Below, piece by piece: positions 19,514 to 29,026 of a stretch of 64,000 bases of DNA. The DNA lies in assembly GCA_016794525.1 (NCBI GenBank), contig JAEUJY010000105.1, positions 46,879 to 110,878 of the forward strand, given 5' to 3'. The notes beneath the pieces were generated by a model. That model worked only from the letters and a program-made list of their open reading frames with translations. It was not told where the DNA came from and ran no database searches. How positions within the stretch are numbered: position 1 is the stretch's first letter; each line of letters opens with the position of its first letter. The position numbers were made by a program, and so were the translations under genes. Source of the DNA: Myxococcales bacterium. Its GTDB lineage: Bacteria > Myxococcota_A > Polyangia > Haliangiales > Haliangiaceae.

Positions 19514-20352
19514 GGCCGTACGTCGTCGCGTGGCTCGAGCGGTTCTTGCCGCCGGCCGTCGCGCAGGTGCTGGCGCCGACCTGGTTCACGATGGTCGGCG
19601 TCGCCGGGCTGCTGACGCTGCTGGTGCTCTTGCGGCGGGCCCGCACCGACGGCGTCGATCGCGGCGCGGTGGCGACGGTGGTGCTGTCGGCGTACCTGGC
19701 CGCGGTGGTCGGCGGCGTGACGATCCCGGCGCTGATCGCGCTGGTCGAGCGCTCGCTCGACGGCCAGTCGCTGCGGCTGCGCGCGGTCGGCATGACGTCG
19801 TTCTGGGGCTACCTCGCCGGCACGGTCGCCGCGGTCGAGGCGTGTCGCCGCGCGCGGGTGCCGCTGGGGTGGCTGGCCGATCGGATGACGCCGATGCTGG
19901 GCGTGTCGCTGGCGCTGATCCGCACCGGCTGCTTCCTGGCCGGCTGCGACCACGGCAAGATCACCGGCGTCGCGTGGGCGGTGCGGTTCCCGACCGGCAG
20001 CCCGGCGTGGCGCGACCACGTCGACCGCGGGCTCGTGCCGGTCACGCGCGACGTGTCGTTGCCGGTGCACCCGACGCAGCTGTACGAGGCGCTCCTCGGC
20101 GTCGCGATCGCGATCGTCGCGGCGGTGATCACGCGGCGGCGCGAGCGGGTCGGCCGCGGCTGGGTGTTCCTGGGCGCGGCGCTCGCGTACTGCGCGGTGC
20201 GCCTGGCGATCGAGACCCTGCGCGGCGATCGCGTGCGCGGCTTCGTGCTGGGGCTGTCGAGCGGGCAGGTGTTCGCGCTGGCGGTGCTGATCGCCATCCC
20301 GCTGGCGAGCCTGGCGCGACGCGGCGCACCGCGGGTCGCGCGCGGCGAGTGA
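19510..20352 (+). CDS. Lgt-family protein (prolipoprotein diacylglyceryl transferase-like)
   Basis: 280 residues with about seven membrane helices. Lgt-family motifs are SFWGYLAGT, IRTGCFLAGCDHGK, HPTQLYEA and RLAIETLRGD. Lgt transfers diacylglycerol from phosphatidylglycerol to the lipobox cysteine. The position of the E. coli SFHGG histidine holds Trp here, so activity is not certain. The GTG start at 19510 overlaps the Cys-rich lipoprotein stop. It could be the only Lgt or a dedicated paralogue. Confidence 0.8.
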   Translation: MRPYVVAWLERFLPPAVAQVLAPTWFTMVGVAGLLTLLVLLRRARTDGVDRGAVATVVLSAYLAAVVGGVTIPALIALVERSLDGQSLRLRAVGMTSFWGYLAGTVAAVEACRRARVPLGWLADRMTPMLGVSLALIRTGCFLAGCDHGKITGVAWAVRFPTGSPAWRDHVDRGLVPVTRDVSLPVHPTQLYEALLGVAIAIVAAVITRRRERVGRGWVFLGAALAYCAVRLAIETLRGDRVRGFVLGLSSGQVFALAVLIAIPLASLARRGAPRVARGE

Positions 20353-20388
20353 GCGGGCGGTGGCCCGGCGCATGCAGTGCCGGGAGGC

Positions 20389-20832
20389 ATGAAGCGCACC
20401 GCTCCGCCTCAGCGCCTGCACGGACCGGCGATCCTGTTCTTGCTGACCGGCCTGGCCGCGGTGATCGGCGGCGGGCTGCTGGTGGTCCGCCCCGACGGCG
20501 GGTGGCTGGGCATGTCGCGCACGCTGCTGGAACCGACGCCGTTTGGCAGCTTCCTGATCCCCGGGCTGGTGCTGACCCTGGTGGTCGGCGGGTCGCAGGT
20601 CGCGGCGGGGCTGGCGCTGGCGCAGCGGCGCAAGAACGACGTGCAGCTGGCGCTGGGCGCGGCGCTGGTGCTGGCCGGGTGGATCGCGATCCAGGCGCTG
20701 ATGCTGGGCGTGATCATCTGGCTGCAGCCGCTGATCTTCCTGATCGCCATCCTCGAGGCCGGCATGACCGCGTCGGCGCTGCCGCGCAAGGACCGGCGCG
20801 GCCGCGGCCACGTGCGTGCAAGCCGTGCGTGA
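20389..20832 (+). CDS. Small four-helix membrane protein
   Basis: 147 residues from ATG 20389 (GTG 20377 is an alternative; GGGAGG abuts the ATG closely). Four hydrophobic helices, e.g. PAILFLLTGLAAVIGGGLLV and IQALMLGVIIWLQPLIFLIA, with a basic C-terminus (ALPRKDRRGRGH). No family recognised; inner-membrane. Confidence 0.65.
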   Translation: MKRTAPPQRLHGPAILFLLTGLAAVIGGGLLVVRPDGGWLGMSRTLLEPTPFGSFLIPGLVLTLVVGGSQVAAGLALAQRRKNDVQLALGAALVLAGWIAIQALMLGVIIWLQPLIFLIAILEAGMTASALPRKDRRGRGHVRASRA

Positions 20833-21819
20833 TCAGGCGCGGAGCAGGCGGGCCACCGGCGCGGCGAGCTGCACGCCCGCGATCAGCGCGAGCGCGGCGG
20901 CCGGCAGCCAGAACGCGGCGTAGTAGAGCGTCACCGGCTGCACCCGCGGCGCCGCGAGCGCGTAGGTGGCGGCGGTCTGCGCCGCCAGGCCGAGCCCGCC
21001 GAGGCACAGCGCCAGCGCGCCGACCAGCCGCCCGCGGACCGCGGCGATCGTGCCGATCGTGAGCAGGCCGGCCAGCGCGACCGCGGTCGTCGCGGTGCCC
21101 GGCACCACCGGCTGGATCCACGCGTAGACCAGCAGCATCGGCACGGCGACCAGGCACGCGATCGTCAACAGCCGCAGCGTCCGCATCAGCGCGGCGTCGC
21201 TGGTCCAGGTCGCGTGGCTCGGGCCGGCGACGAACGCGTGGCCGATCGGCGCGAGGTTGGCGACGATCAGCAGGCCGGCGATCACCGCGACCAGGTAGCC
21301 CCAGGTCTGCTCGAGGACGACCAGCGACCACGCGGCGTGGGGATCGACGTGGCCGCTGAACGCCCAGAAGTTGATCGCGTTGAGGCCGCCCGAGCCGATC
21401 GCGGCGGCGCCCAGCGCGAGGTACAGCCAGCGGGCCCACATCCGGCGGCGCGCCAGGCCGATCGCGCCGGCGGTGATCGCCACCGCGAGCGTGATCGCGA
21501 AGCGCGCCGACGGGTACGCCGCGAACCGCACCAGCGGGTGGCCGGTGAGGTGCGCGACGATGAAGCCGACGTTGGCGCCCAGGAGCGCGATCGGGATCGC
21601 GACGCGCAGCCAGCGGCGATCGAGGGCGACCGCGACCACCGAGGCCAGCGCCAGCGCGATCAGCCCGAGCGACACCGCCAGGCTGAACGGCGTGAGCCAC
21701 GCCCGCGAGGACGCCAGCAGGTGGCGTGCGCTCAGCGCCGCGAGCCCGAGCGCCGCGGCCACCGCCGCGAGGCTCAGCCACCACGACGCGCTGCGACACT
21801 GCGGGCGAGGCTCGGCCAT
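20833..21819 (-). CDS. Multi-pass membrane protein, unknown function
   Basis: 328 residues from ATG 21819 (MAEPRPQCRSA), with roughly nine or ten hydrophobic helices evenly spread and short basic loops (ARRRMWARWLYLALG, VRGRLVGALALCLGG). No transporter or enzyme motif seen. It converges with the small membrane protein before it, the two separated by no bases. Confidence 0.65.
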   Translation of the reverse strand: MAEPRPQCRSASWWLSLAAVAAALGLAALSARHLLASSRAWLTPFSLAVSLGLIALALASVVAVALDRRWLRVAIPIALLGANVGFIVAHLTGHPLVRFAAYPSARFAITLAVAITAGAIGLARRRMWARWLYLALGAAAIGSGGLNAINFWAFSGHVDPHAAWSLVVLEQTWGYLVAVIAGLLIVANLAPIGHAFVAGPSHATWTSDAALMRTLRLLTIACLVAVPMLLVYAWIQPVVPGTATTAVALAGLLTIGTIAAVRGRLVGALALCLGGLGLAAQTAATYALAAPRVQPVTLYYAAFWLPAAALALIAGVQLAAPVARLLRA

Positions 21820-21854
21820 GGTGCTGGTACGAACCGGCGGCGGCGACGATCTAT

Positions 21855-22529
21855 TCACGGCCGCGGCGCGACCCAGTCGGCCCACGAGGCGTGCAGCGAC
21901 GGCGCGGCCGCGTTGGCCGCCAGGCGCGCGAGGTAGCGGCGCCGGGGCCAGGCCTCGGCGCCCAGGCTGGCCAGGTGGCGGGTGGGCACCTGGCAGTCGA
22001 TCAGCTCGAAGCCGCGGGTCGCCAGGCACTCGGACAGCGCCCACAGCGCCAGCTTCGACGCGCCGCTGGCGCGGAAGTACATCGACTCGCCGTGGAAGAA
22101 CCGGCCGAAGGTCAGGCCGTACAGGCCGCCGATCGGCGTGTCGCCGTCGTAGACCTCGACCGCGTGGCCGACGCCGCGGCGGTGCAGCTCGACGTACGCC
22201 GCGACGACGTCGGGCGTGATCCAGGTGTCGGTCTCGTGCGCGCGCGGGGTCGTCGCGCAGCGCTGCATCGCGCCGGCGAAGTCGCGATCGAACGCCACCG
22301 TCCAGCCGCGGCCGCGGGCGTGCTGCCGCGTCTTGTGGCTGGCGCGCACCCGGCCGGCGCCGACGACGCCGCGGGGATCGGGGCTGTACCAGGGGATCGC
22401 CGCGCCGCCGCGCCACGGGAACAGGCCCTGGCGGTACGCGGCGATCACCGTCTCGGGATCGAGGTCGCCGCCGACGTAGACCAGCCCGTGGGCGTCGGCG
22501 GTCTCGGGGGCGGGGAGCGCGAACGCCAT
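21855..22529 (-). CDS. aat: Leucyl/phenylalanyl-tRNA-protein transferase
   Basis: 224 residues with the Aat pattern in order: GLVYVGGDLDPETVIAAYRQ, GLFPWRGG, IPWYSPDPRGV, then CATTPRAHETDTWITPDVVA, GGLYGLTFGRFFHGESMY and SKLALWALSE. It adds Leu or Phe to N-terminal Arg/Lys of proteins, marking them for ClpS/ClpAP degradation. Length is normal. A TACACT hexamer lies 11 nt before ATG 22529. Confidence 0.95.
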   Translation of the reverse strand: MAFALPAPETADAHGLVYVGGDLDPETVIAAYRQGLFPWRGGAAIPWYSPDPRGVVGAGRVRASHKTRQHARGRGWTVAFDRDFAGAMQRCATTPRAHETDTWITPDVVAAYVELHRRGVGHAVEVYDGDTPIGGLYGLTFGRFFHGESMYFRASGASKLALWALSECLATRGFELIDCQVPTRHLASLGAEAWPRRRYLARLAANAAAPSLHASWADWVAPRP

Positions 22530-22591
22530 CGCTGCCGTCGAGTGTACTGTGACGGAGGTCGCGGGGCGCGCCGATCGCGCCCGTCGCCACG

Positions 22592-22597
22592 TAAGCT
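22592..22597 (+). promoter_or_regulatory. -10-like TAAGCT before the M1 peptidase
   Basis: Ends 7 nt before ATG 22605, fitting a leaderless transcript. No clear SD is present apart from the G-run. Confidence 0.4.
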
Positions 22598-22604
22598 CGG
22601 GGGC

Positions 22605-25109
22605 ATGCGATTCGATCGACTGTGCGTGGCGAGCCTGTGTGCGGTGGCGCTGGCGGCGTGTGGCGACGACGGCGGCGGCCCGGCGCCCTGCGTCGCGGTC
22701 GGGGTCGGGCCGCGCGGCTACGACGCGCTGGCCTACACGCTGGCGGCGCGGTTCGACTGGACGACGTCGACGCTGACCGCCCACGAGGAGGTGACGATCG
22801 CCTGCCGCGCGCAGCCGATCGTCGAGCTCGACGCCGAGGTGGCGATCGGCGCGGTCGCGATCGACGGCCGGCCGGCGCCGTTCACGGTCGACGCGGTCGC
22901 CCACACCGTCGCGGTCGACACCGGCGGCGTCGACGGACCGGTGACCCTGGCGATCGACTACACGGCGACGCCGTCCGACGCGCTCTTGCTGCGCGGGCCG
23001 CGCGACGACGATCCGGTGGCGGCGCGGGTGCTGTTCACCGACTCGGAGCCCGACCGCGGCCGGCGCTGGCTGGTCGGCGATCACACGCCCGCCGATCGCG
23101 CGACCTTCGCGGTCGAGCTGACCGTGCCCGCCGACCACGACGTCGTCGCCAACGGCGAGCGCACCGGCGATCGCGCGACCGCCGCCGGGCGGGTGGTGAG
23201 CTACGCGATCGCCGAGCCGATCCCGACCTACCTGATGGCGTTCGCGACCGGCGAGCTCGACCACGTCGAGCGGACCGGCGGCCGGGTGCCGCTGGCGGTG
23301 TGGTTCCGCCGCGGGCTGGCGATCGACGCGCAGGCCAACCTCGACATGCTGGCCGAGCAGCTGGCGACGTTCGAGGCGCTGATCGGGCCGTACCCGTGGT
23401 CGCGCTACGCGGTGGTGCTGGTGCCGCAGTACGGCGGCGGCATGGAGAACGCGACGATCACCTTCGACAACGAGCTGTCGGGGCAGGGCGTGCTGGGCTT
23501 CGGGCTGTCGGCCCACGAGCTGGCGCACCAGTGGTTCGGCGACTGGGTGACGATGCACGGCTACGACGACGTCTGGGTCAAGGAGGGCATGGCGACCTTG
23601 CTGGCCGCCGAGGCCGACCGCGCGCGCCGCGATCGCGCCGGCACCGGCCGCTGGTTCGGCACCGACTTCAGCTTCAACCCCGACGACGCGGTGGTGGATC
23701 CGGCGCTGACCGGGCTCGACAAGTACACCTCGGGGCCGTACGAGCGCGCCGCGTGGATCATGACCCAGATCCGGGCGCGCATCGGCGACGCCGCGTACTG
23801 GGCCGGCGCGCGCAAGGTGCTGGCCGAGCACGCGCGCGGCACGATCACCGGCGAGCAGTTCGTGCGCAGCTTCGCGCCGGCGCTCGACGAGGCGACGATC
23901 GCGCGGGTGCTGGCGACGCTGCCGCGGCACGGCGCGCCCACGATCACCGTGACGGCCACGCCGGCGGCCGGCGGCACGACGCTGGGCTTCACGCTCGACG
24001 ATCCCGATCAGCTGCTGCTCGCGCCGATCGAGGTCGGGGCGGTCGGCGCCGACGGCACGCCCGCCGCGCGCGCGGCGCTGCCGACGACGGTCACGGTGCC
24101 CGACGGCGGCTACCTGGCGCTCGACCCCGACGGCGTCCACCCGTACTGGCCGTACGTGTTCGGGCCGTGGAGCGAGTACTTCGCCGAGATCGAGCCGCGG
24201 ATGGCGCCGGGCGCCGCGGCCGCGCTGACCGCGTTCGCCAGCCGCGCGCCGGCGCAGCAGGAGCGCGGGCTGTACGCCGGCCTGCCGGTGACGACCGCGG
24301 CCGGGTTCACCTCGCTGTACGCCGGCCTCGACTCGACCGAGGCCCAGGCGAGCGCGGCCACCGCGGCGTGCGACGTGCTGGCCGGGCTGAGCGGCGCCGA
24401 GGCCACGCAGTTCGGCGACGCGCTGGCGCCGGCGCTGCGCGCGCCCGCGATCACGCGCTACCAGGGCGCCTACGCGCGCTGCGGCGCACCGGTGGCCGTG
24501 GCGGTCCTCGGCGCCGAGCTCGACGCGCTGGCCGCCGCGCCGACCGCCGCCAACGCCGCGCGCCTCGACTACCTGATGGCCTTCGACTACGGCGCGCCGC
24601 GCACGCTGGCCGCGCTCGCGCCGCTGATGACCCGCGCGCCGAGCCTGCGGCTGCGCGATCGCGCGGTGGCGCGCCTCGGCGCGCAGCTGGCCCCGCCGTA
24701 CGCGCCGGTCGATCCGGCCGACGTGCCGGCCTGGCAGGCGTTCTTCCGCGAGCGCTACGCCGCGATCACCTCGCTCGGCCGCCTGACCACGGTGTGGCGC
24801 GCGTCGGCGCGGCTGGCCGACCTGGCGGCGTTGCCGCTGCTCGCGTCGCGGCTGCGGGCGGTGCCGATGCCGTCCTTCTACCAGATCGACTTCATCTGCC
24901 AGGCCCACGATCTGGCGCCGCCGGCCGACTGGGCGGCGTTCCAGGACGCGCTGCAGCCGTGGGCGACGCTGCCGGGCGACGTCGCGGCGGTGCTGGCCGA
25001 TCCGAGCCAGTGCGCCAACCGCCGCGCCGCGCCGCCGCCGCTGGTGGAGAGCGACGACGCGGCGCCGCTCGACCGGGCCCGCTGGCTGCGCCGCGCCGGC
25101 GCGCGCTGA
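22605..25109 (+). CDS. M1-family metallopeptidase lipoprotein
   Basis: 834 residues: lipobox signal (VALAACGDD), N-terminal beta domain, then the gluzincin core. The exopeptidase loop is GGGMENATITFDNE, the zinc site HELAHQWFGDW (~residue 305) and the third ligand Glu in WVKEGMATLLA. A long helical ERAP1-C-like region follows. It should be a surface or periplasmic aminopeptidase releasing N-terminal residues from peptides. The active-site motifs are intact. Confidence 0.9.
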   Translation: MRFDRLCVASLCAVALAACGDDGGGPAPCVAVGVGPRGYDALAYTLAARFDWTTSTLTAHEEVTIACRAQPIVELDAEVAIGAVAIDGRPAPFTVDAVAHTVAVDTGGVDGPVTLAIDYTATPSDALLLRGPRDDDPVAARVLFTDSEPDRGRRWLVGDHTPADRATFAVELTVPADHDVVANGERTGDRATAAGRVVSYAIAEPIPTYLMAFATGELDHVERTGGRVPLAVWFRRGLAIDAQANLDMLAEQLATFEALIGPYPWSRYAVVLVPQYGGGMENATITFDNELSGQGVLGFGLSAHELAHQWFGDWVTMHGYDDVWVKEGMATLLAAEADRARRDRAGTGRWFGTDFSFNPDDAVVDPALTGLDKYTSGPYERAAWIMTQIRARIGDAAYWAGARKVLAEHARGTITGEQFVRSFAPALDEATIARVLATLPRHGAPTITVTATPAAGGTTLGFTLDDPDQLLLAPIEVGAVGADGTPAARAALPTTVTVPDGGYLALDPDGVHPYWPYVFGPWSEYFAEIEPRMAPGAAAALTAFASRAPAQQERGLYAGLPVTTAAGFTSLYAGLDSTEAQASAATAACDVLAGLSGAEATQFGDALAPALRAPAITRYQGAYARCGAPVAVAVLGAELDALAAAPTAANAARLDYLMAFDYGAPRTLAALAPLMTRAPSLRLRDRAVARLGAQLAPPYAPVDPADVPAWQAFFRERYAAITSLGRLTTVWRASARLADLAALPLLASRLRAVPMPSFYQIDFICQAHDLAPPADWAAFQDALQPWATLPGDVAAVLADPSQCANRRAAPPPLVESDDAAPLDRARWLRRAGAR

Positions 25110-25210
25110 CGCATCGCCTGCGCCGGGCCGGCACGGCTTGCGCACCTCGCTGCGTCGGAGGCGTCCCGGGCGCGGTGGGCGCGGGCACGGCCGATGCAAT
25201 CGGCCAAGGC

Positions 25211-26758
25211 ATGCGCATCGCGGTGAGCCTGGCGGCGATGGCGGCGATGGTCGGCGCGCTGGCGTGTGCGCCGCGGCTGCCCGCGCCGCGACCGCCGGCG
25301 GTGGTGTCCGCGCTGGCCGCGCCGGTCGCGCCGCCGCCCCCGGCCGCCGAGGCCGCCGAGGCCGCCGACCAGCCGAGCCCGCCGCCGTCGCGTCCGCGGC
25401 TCGACGTGCTGATCGCCGAGGAGGTCGCGGTGCTGGCGCCGCCGACGGTCTTCTACTTCCTCACGACCAACCTGCAGCGCGAGGACTTCGAGCTGGCCTG
25501 GGACTGGCCGAGCTGGCGCACCAAGCTGACGTCGTTCGACGCGGTGGCCTTCGACACCGGCAACTGGCAGTCGAACACCTTCCGCCACCCGCTGCACGGG
25601 GTGCTGACCTACCAGGCGGTGCGCGCCAACGGCCACGGCGCGGTCGCCGCGACGCTGGTCGACCTCGCGTCGACGGTGATCTGGGAGTACGTGGTCGAGT
25701 ACCGCGAGCGGATCTCGCTCAACGACGTCATCGTCAACAACGCGTCGGGCGTCGCGCTGGGCGAGCCGATGTGGCAGTTCGGCTTCCTCGGCGACGCTCC
25801 CGGCGCGAGCCCGCTGCGCCGCGGCCTGGCGTGGCTGCTGTCGCCGATCCAGCGGCTGCACGCGGCGCTCGGCTACCGGCCGTGGCGGCGGCCGGCGCCG
25901 GGGTGGGCGCGGCTCGAGCTCGCGCTGGGCGGCGGCGCGGTCGATCACGGCGCGGGACCGGTCGGCGAGCTGCGCGGCGGGCTCGACGTCGCGGTGCGGC
26001 GGGCGCCGTACCTGGGGCGCGCCGGCGCGGGCAGCTCGGCGGTGGGGCTGGGTGGCTGGTCGCGGGTGGCGTGGTCGATGCGCGGGCGCGCCGATCAGCT
26101 ACGCCAGACCCACGTCACCACCGTCACCAGCTACGGCGGGCGCTACCAGCGCGCGCTCGACAGCGCCGGGCGCGGCGTCGACCGCTGGCTGATGCTCGGC
26201 GTCGGCTTCGACTACGACTCGCGGTCGCTCGACGCCGAGGGGCGCGATCGCCTGGCGGTGTTCCACCTGGTGCAGCCGCGGATCGCGGCGACCCGCTGGG
26301 ATGGCCCGGCGAGCTACCTGGGCTGGGAGCTGGCGCTCGGCGGCGACGTCGGCATGGTCCAGGCTCACGTCTTCGGGCCGGTGCTGCCGTTCGCGCCGCT
26401 GCCGCAGACCGCGGTGCTGCGCACCCGGGGCTACTACTACGGCGCCGGGCTGTCGCTCACCGCGCGACTGGCGTGGGTCACGCCGCTGGCCACGGTCGAC
26501 CTCGAGGGCACCGCCTACGCGCTGACGTCGATCGACGGCTACGATCGCAAGGAGCTGTTCGGCGCCGAGAACGATCCGCACGACATCGCCGACCAGCGGC
26601 TGTGGGGGCGGGCCACGCTGGGCACGCCGACCCGGTGGCTCGACGGCGTCCGGCTCGAGCTGGCCGCCGAGGCGGCGCTGCGCCGCGGGACCTGGCAGGG
26701 CGGCGAGCGCACCACGCACGAGGTCGACCTCGGCGCCGGCCTGGTCGTCCCGTTCTGA
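25211..26758 (+). CDS. DUF3943-like outer-membrane-associated protein
   Basis: 515 residues. A signal (with weak lipobox ALAC) and a Pro/Ala linker precede a conserved stretch: FDTGNWQSNTFRHPLHGVLT, IWEYVVEYRERISLNDVIVN and ASGVALGEPMWQ. This order matches the DUF3943 family. The C-terminal half is strand-rich with aromatic-Gly turns, consistent with a beta-barrel, ending in VVPF (terminal Phe, as OMPs often do). Function unknown. Confidence 0.75.
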   Translation: MRIAVSLAAMAAMVGALACAPRLPAPRPPAVVSALAAPVAPPPPAAEAAEAADQPSPPPSRPRLDVLIAEEVAVLAPPTVFYFLTTNLQREDFELAWDWPSWRTKLTSFDAVAFDTGNWQSNTFRHPLHGVLTYQAVRANGHGAVAATLVDLASTVIWEYVVEYRERISLNDVIVNNASGVALGEPMWQFGFLGDAPGASPLRRGLAWLLSPIQRLHAALGYRPWRRPAPGWARLELALGGGAVDHGAGPVGELRGGLDVAVRRAPYLGRAGAGSSAVGLGGWSRVAWSMRGRADQLRQTHVTTVTSYGGRYQRALDSAGRGVDRWLMLGVGFDYDSRSLDAEGRDRLAVFHLVQPRIAATRWDGPASYLGWELALGGDVGMVQAHVFGPVLPFAPLPQTAVLRTRGYYYGAGLSLTARLAWVTPLATVDLEGTAYALTSIDGYDRKELFGAENDPHDIADQRLWGRATLGTPTRWLDGVRLELAAEAALRRGTWQGGERTTHEVDLGAGLVVPF

Positions 26759-26776
26759 CGCGGATCCGTGGCGACG

Positions 26777-27688
26777 CTACGGCAGCGTCACGTCGACCCA
26801 CACCGGCCAGTGATCCGAGCCGGCGACCGTGCGCTCGACGTGGGCCTCGCCGACGATCAGGCCGCGGGTGTAGATCGCGTCGAGCCGCGACTCGACGCCG
26901 TACTTGCGCTCGGTGGGGCCGACGCCGGCGGCCGGCGTGGCGAAGCCGAGCCCGGCCATGTAGTCGTCGAGGATCGGCGCCTGATCGGTGTCGATCACCT
27001 GCGCCGTCGGGATCAGCGGCACGGTGCCGTCGTCCCACAGGTACGGGTTGGTGTTGACGTCGCCGGCCACCAGCACGGTGTCGGGGAGATCGATCACCGC
27101 CGGCCGCAGGTGCAGGATGCGGTCGGTGATGTTGAGCCGGGTCTCGAGGTGGACGTCGACCACCGGCAGCGCGAGATCGCCGAGGTCGATCGCCGCCCGC
27201 AGCGCGATCCGCTGCTGGCCCTTCTCGATCATCGGCAGGTCCATCTTCGCCGGCGCGGTGATCGGGAAGCGCGACATGATCGCCAGGCCGTGGGTGCCGG
27301 TGCCCTTGACCCGCCCCGGCACGTACAGCCAGCGCAGCCCGAGCGCGTCGCCCAGGCGCGCCGCGCGGGCGGCGCTCTCCTCGGGGTAGTCCTCCTCCTC
27401 CTGGACGAGGTACACGTCGGCGCCGGCGATGTTCGGGTTGCCGCGGATCGCGGCGGCCAGCGCGTCGGCGTCGGCGCCCATCTCGACGTTGAACGACACC
27501 ACGCGCAATGTCGCGGGGCGCGCCATCTCGACCGGCAGGCCGTCGGTGGGCTGGCCGGTCTTGGCGGTCAGCGGGCCGGCGACGGTGGCGACGTCGATCC
27601 AGTCCGCGGTGGGGCCGACCTCGAGGCCGCACGCGCCCAGCGTCGCCGCGGCGAGCGCGGCGGCGGCGCGACGAACCGCCCGGCTCAC
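26777..27688 (-). CDS. Endonuclease/exonuclease/phosphatase-family protein, exported
   Basis: 303 residues. A lipobox-like signal (AAATLGACG) precedes an EEP fold: RVVSFNVEMG (Asn), YLVQEEED (metal Glu), GLAIMSRFPI, VDVHLETR, VLVAGDVNTNP (Asp/Asn) and the closing GSDHWPVWVDV (Asp-His). Such enzymes cut phosphodiester or phosphoester bonds; a secreted nuclease or phosphatase is likely. The GTG start overlaps the upstream gene's stop. Confidence 0.85.
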   Translation of the reverse strand: MSRAVRRAAAALAAATLGACGLEVGPTADWIDVATVAGPLTAKTGQPTDGLPVEMARPATLRVVSFNVEMGADADALAAAIRGNPNIAGADVYLVQEEEDYPEESAARAARLGDALGLRWLYVPGRVKGTGTHGLAIMSRFPITAPAKMDLPMIEKGQQRIALRAAIDLGDLALPVVDVHLETRLNITDRILHLRPAVIDLPDTVLVAGDVNTNPYLWDDGTVPLIPTAQVIDTDQAPILDDYMAGLGFATPAAGVGPTERKYGVESRLDAIYTRGLIVGEAHVERTVAGSDHWPVWVDVTLP

Positions 27689-28263
27689 AGCGCCCACCCG
27701 AGATCGACGCCGAACCACGGCGCGACGCCGCCGCGCCCGACCTCGACCATCGCGAACACGCGGGTCAGCACGTGGCGCCGGTACTCGTAGCCGGTGGTGA
27801 GCTGACCGCCGATGCCGTTCGAGCTGGTGCCGTCCCACTCGGGCACCGGCGACGGCGTGACCAGCCGCGCGAGGTGCGGGCCGGCCTCGACGAACCAGCG
27901 GTGGCGCGCGCCGCCGACGGGGTACAGCGTGACGAACGGGCTCAGCGAGTACAGCCGCTGGCCGTCGAGCAGGTTGATCGAGCCGACCGCGCCGACGCCG
28001 AGGCGCCGCGAGATCTGGTAGCCGTAGCCGAGCCCGGCGACGCCGCCGGCGCGCCCGAGCGCCTCGACGTAGATCGCGTGGCGGGCGCGGCGCGGCGCGC
28101 TGGCGGGTGGGCCCGCGTCGACGCTGGCGGCGGACGCGGCGGCCGCCGTCAGCGGCGCGACGGCGGTGGGCACCGATACGGGGGTCGGCTGTGCCAGCGC
28201 GGCGGCTGGGGCGAGGGCGGCGACCGTCGCGAGGACGATCGGCGCCAGACGGTACTGCGACAC
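27685..28263 (-). CDS. Exported OMP-like protein
   Basis: 192 residues from GTG 28263: signal peptide (LAPIVLATVAALAPAAALA), Pro/Ala linker, then a barrel-like domain with YVEALGRAGGVAGLGYGYQI, SPFVTLYPVGG and a final GVDLGWAL. The pattern is of a small outer-membrane beta-barrel. It is translationally coupled (GTGA) to the exonuclease-like gene. Function unknown. Confidence 0.65.
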   Translation of the reverse strand: MSQYRLAPIVLATVAALAPAAALAQPTPVSVPTAVAPLTAAAASAASVDAGPPASAPRRARHAIYVEALGRAGGVAGLGYGYQISRRLGVGAVGSINLLDGQRLYSLSPFVTLYPVGGARHRWFVEAGPHLARLVTPSPVPEWDGTSSNGIGGQLTTGYEYRRHVLTRVFAMVEVGRGGVAPWFGVDLGWAL

Positions 28264-28270
28264 GAAGTCC

Positions 28271-28276
28271 ACTGTA
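28271..28276 (-). promoter_or_regulatory. -10-like TACAGT before the OMP/exonuclease pair
   Basis: Seven nt before GTG 28263. It suggests the last two genes have their own promoter, separate from the sigma-factor operon. Confidence 0.4.
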
Positions 28277-28339
28277 GCGGCGGTGTCGCGACGCGACCAG
28301 CGAAGATTCTGCGCGCGCCGCGCGCAAGCCTTGCCGCGA

Positions 28340-29026
28340 TCACTTCGTCGACGGCGCGGTGCGTAGCTCGAGCTGGAGCTCGCCCATCGTGCGCGGCAGC
28401 AGCGGCAGCGCGACGCCGCGGATCGCGCGCGCGATGCACGCCTTGACGGTGCGCTCGCGCGCGGGCGTGCTGCCGTCGCCACCCGGCGCGTGGAACTGCC
28501 ACGCCGGCAGCCACACCCGCGTGCGATCGCGGCGACGATCGACGTTGAGGCGCACGGTGCGCGCGCGGCGATCGCAGGCGGCGATCGCCGCGACGTGCGG
28601 ATCGAGGCCGGCGGTCAGCGTGGCGATCGGGGCGCGCCAGTCGACGAACGCCGGATCGAGCGCCGGCGCCGGCGCGCCGGCGGCGGTGATGGTGTACGCG
28701 AAGCCGACCTGCGCCAGCGTCGGTGGCAAGGGCGGCACGACGATGGCGGCCACCGCGCGGCCCAGGCAACGCTCCTCGGGCGTGAGGCCGCGGTAGCCGA
28801 CCCCGAGCACCGGCATCGCGACCGCCGTGCGATCGTGGCGGTCGCGGAAGGCGACGAGGCCGATCGTGCGCGGCGGCGGGCCGGCCAGGCAGCCGCGCAG
28901 CGTGTCGGCGTGGGGCGCCAGCGCGGCGTCCAGCATCGCCGGCACGTCGTCCCAGCCGGGCGGCGCCGCGGGCTGCGCGGCGGCGGGCGCGGCGGCGATC
29001 AGCACGATCAGCGCCAGCCACCTCAC
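28340..29026 (-). CDS. Exported hypothetical protein, fourth gene of the ECF operon
   Basis: 228 residues with a cleavable signal (MRWLALIVLIAAAPAAA, cleavage near AQPA). Contains two related-looking basic/proline-rich halves: an RTIGLVAFRDRHDR / AVAAIVVPPLPPTL half and an RTVRLNVDRRRDR / AIRGVALPLLPRT half. This suggests an internal duplication of ~110 residues, each ending in a TonB-like small beta unit. Three cysteines. GTG start overlaps the previous stop. Confidence 0.65.
   Translation of the reverse strand: MRWLALIVLIAAAPAAAQPAAPPGWDDVPAMLDAALAPHADTLRGCLAGPPPRTIGLVAFRDRHDRTAVAMPVLGVGYRGLTPEERCLGRAVAAIVVPPLPPTLAQVGFAYTITAAGAPAPALDPAFVDWRAPIATLTAGLDPHVAAIAACDRRARTVRLNVDRRRDRTRVWLPAWQFHAPGGDGSTPARERTVKACIARAIRGVALPLLPRTMGELQLELRTAPSTK

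Noticed and set aside
22530..25199. Very long minus-strand frame opposite the M1 peptidase
   Set aside because: Only its last part (21855-22529) is real (aat); the rest is a shadow with Arg/Gln/His composition.
26773..26789. 6-bp hairpin gacgct/agcgtc between convergent genes
   Set aside because: Short, no T-run; not convincing as a terminator.
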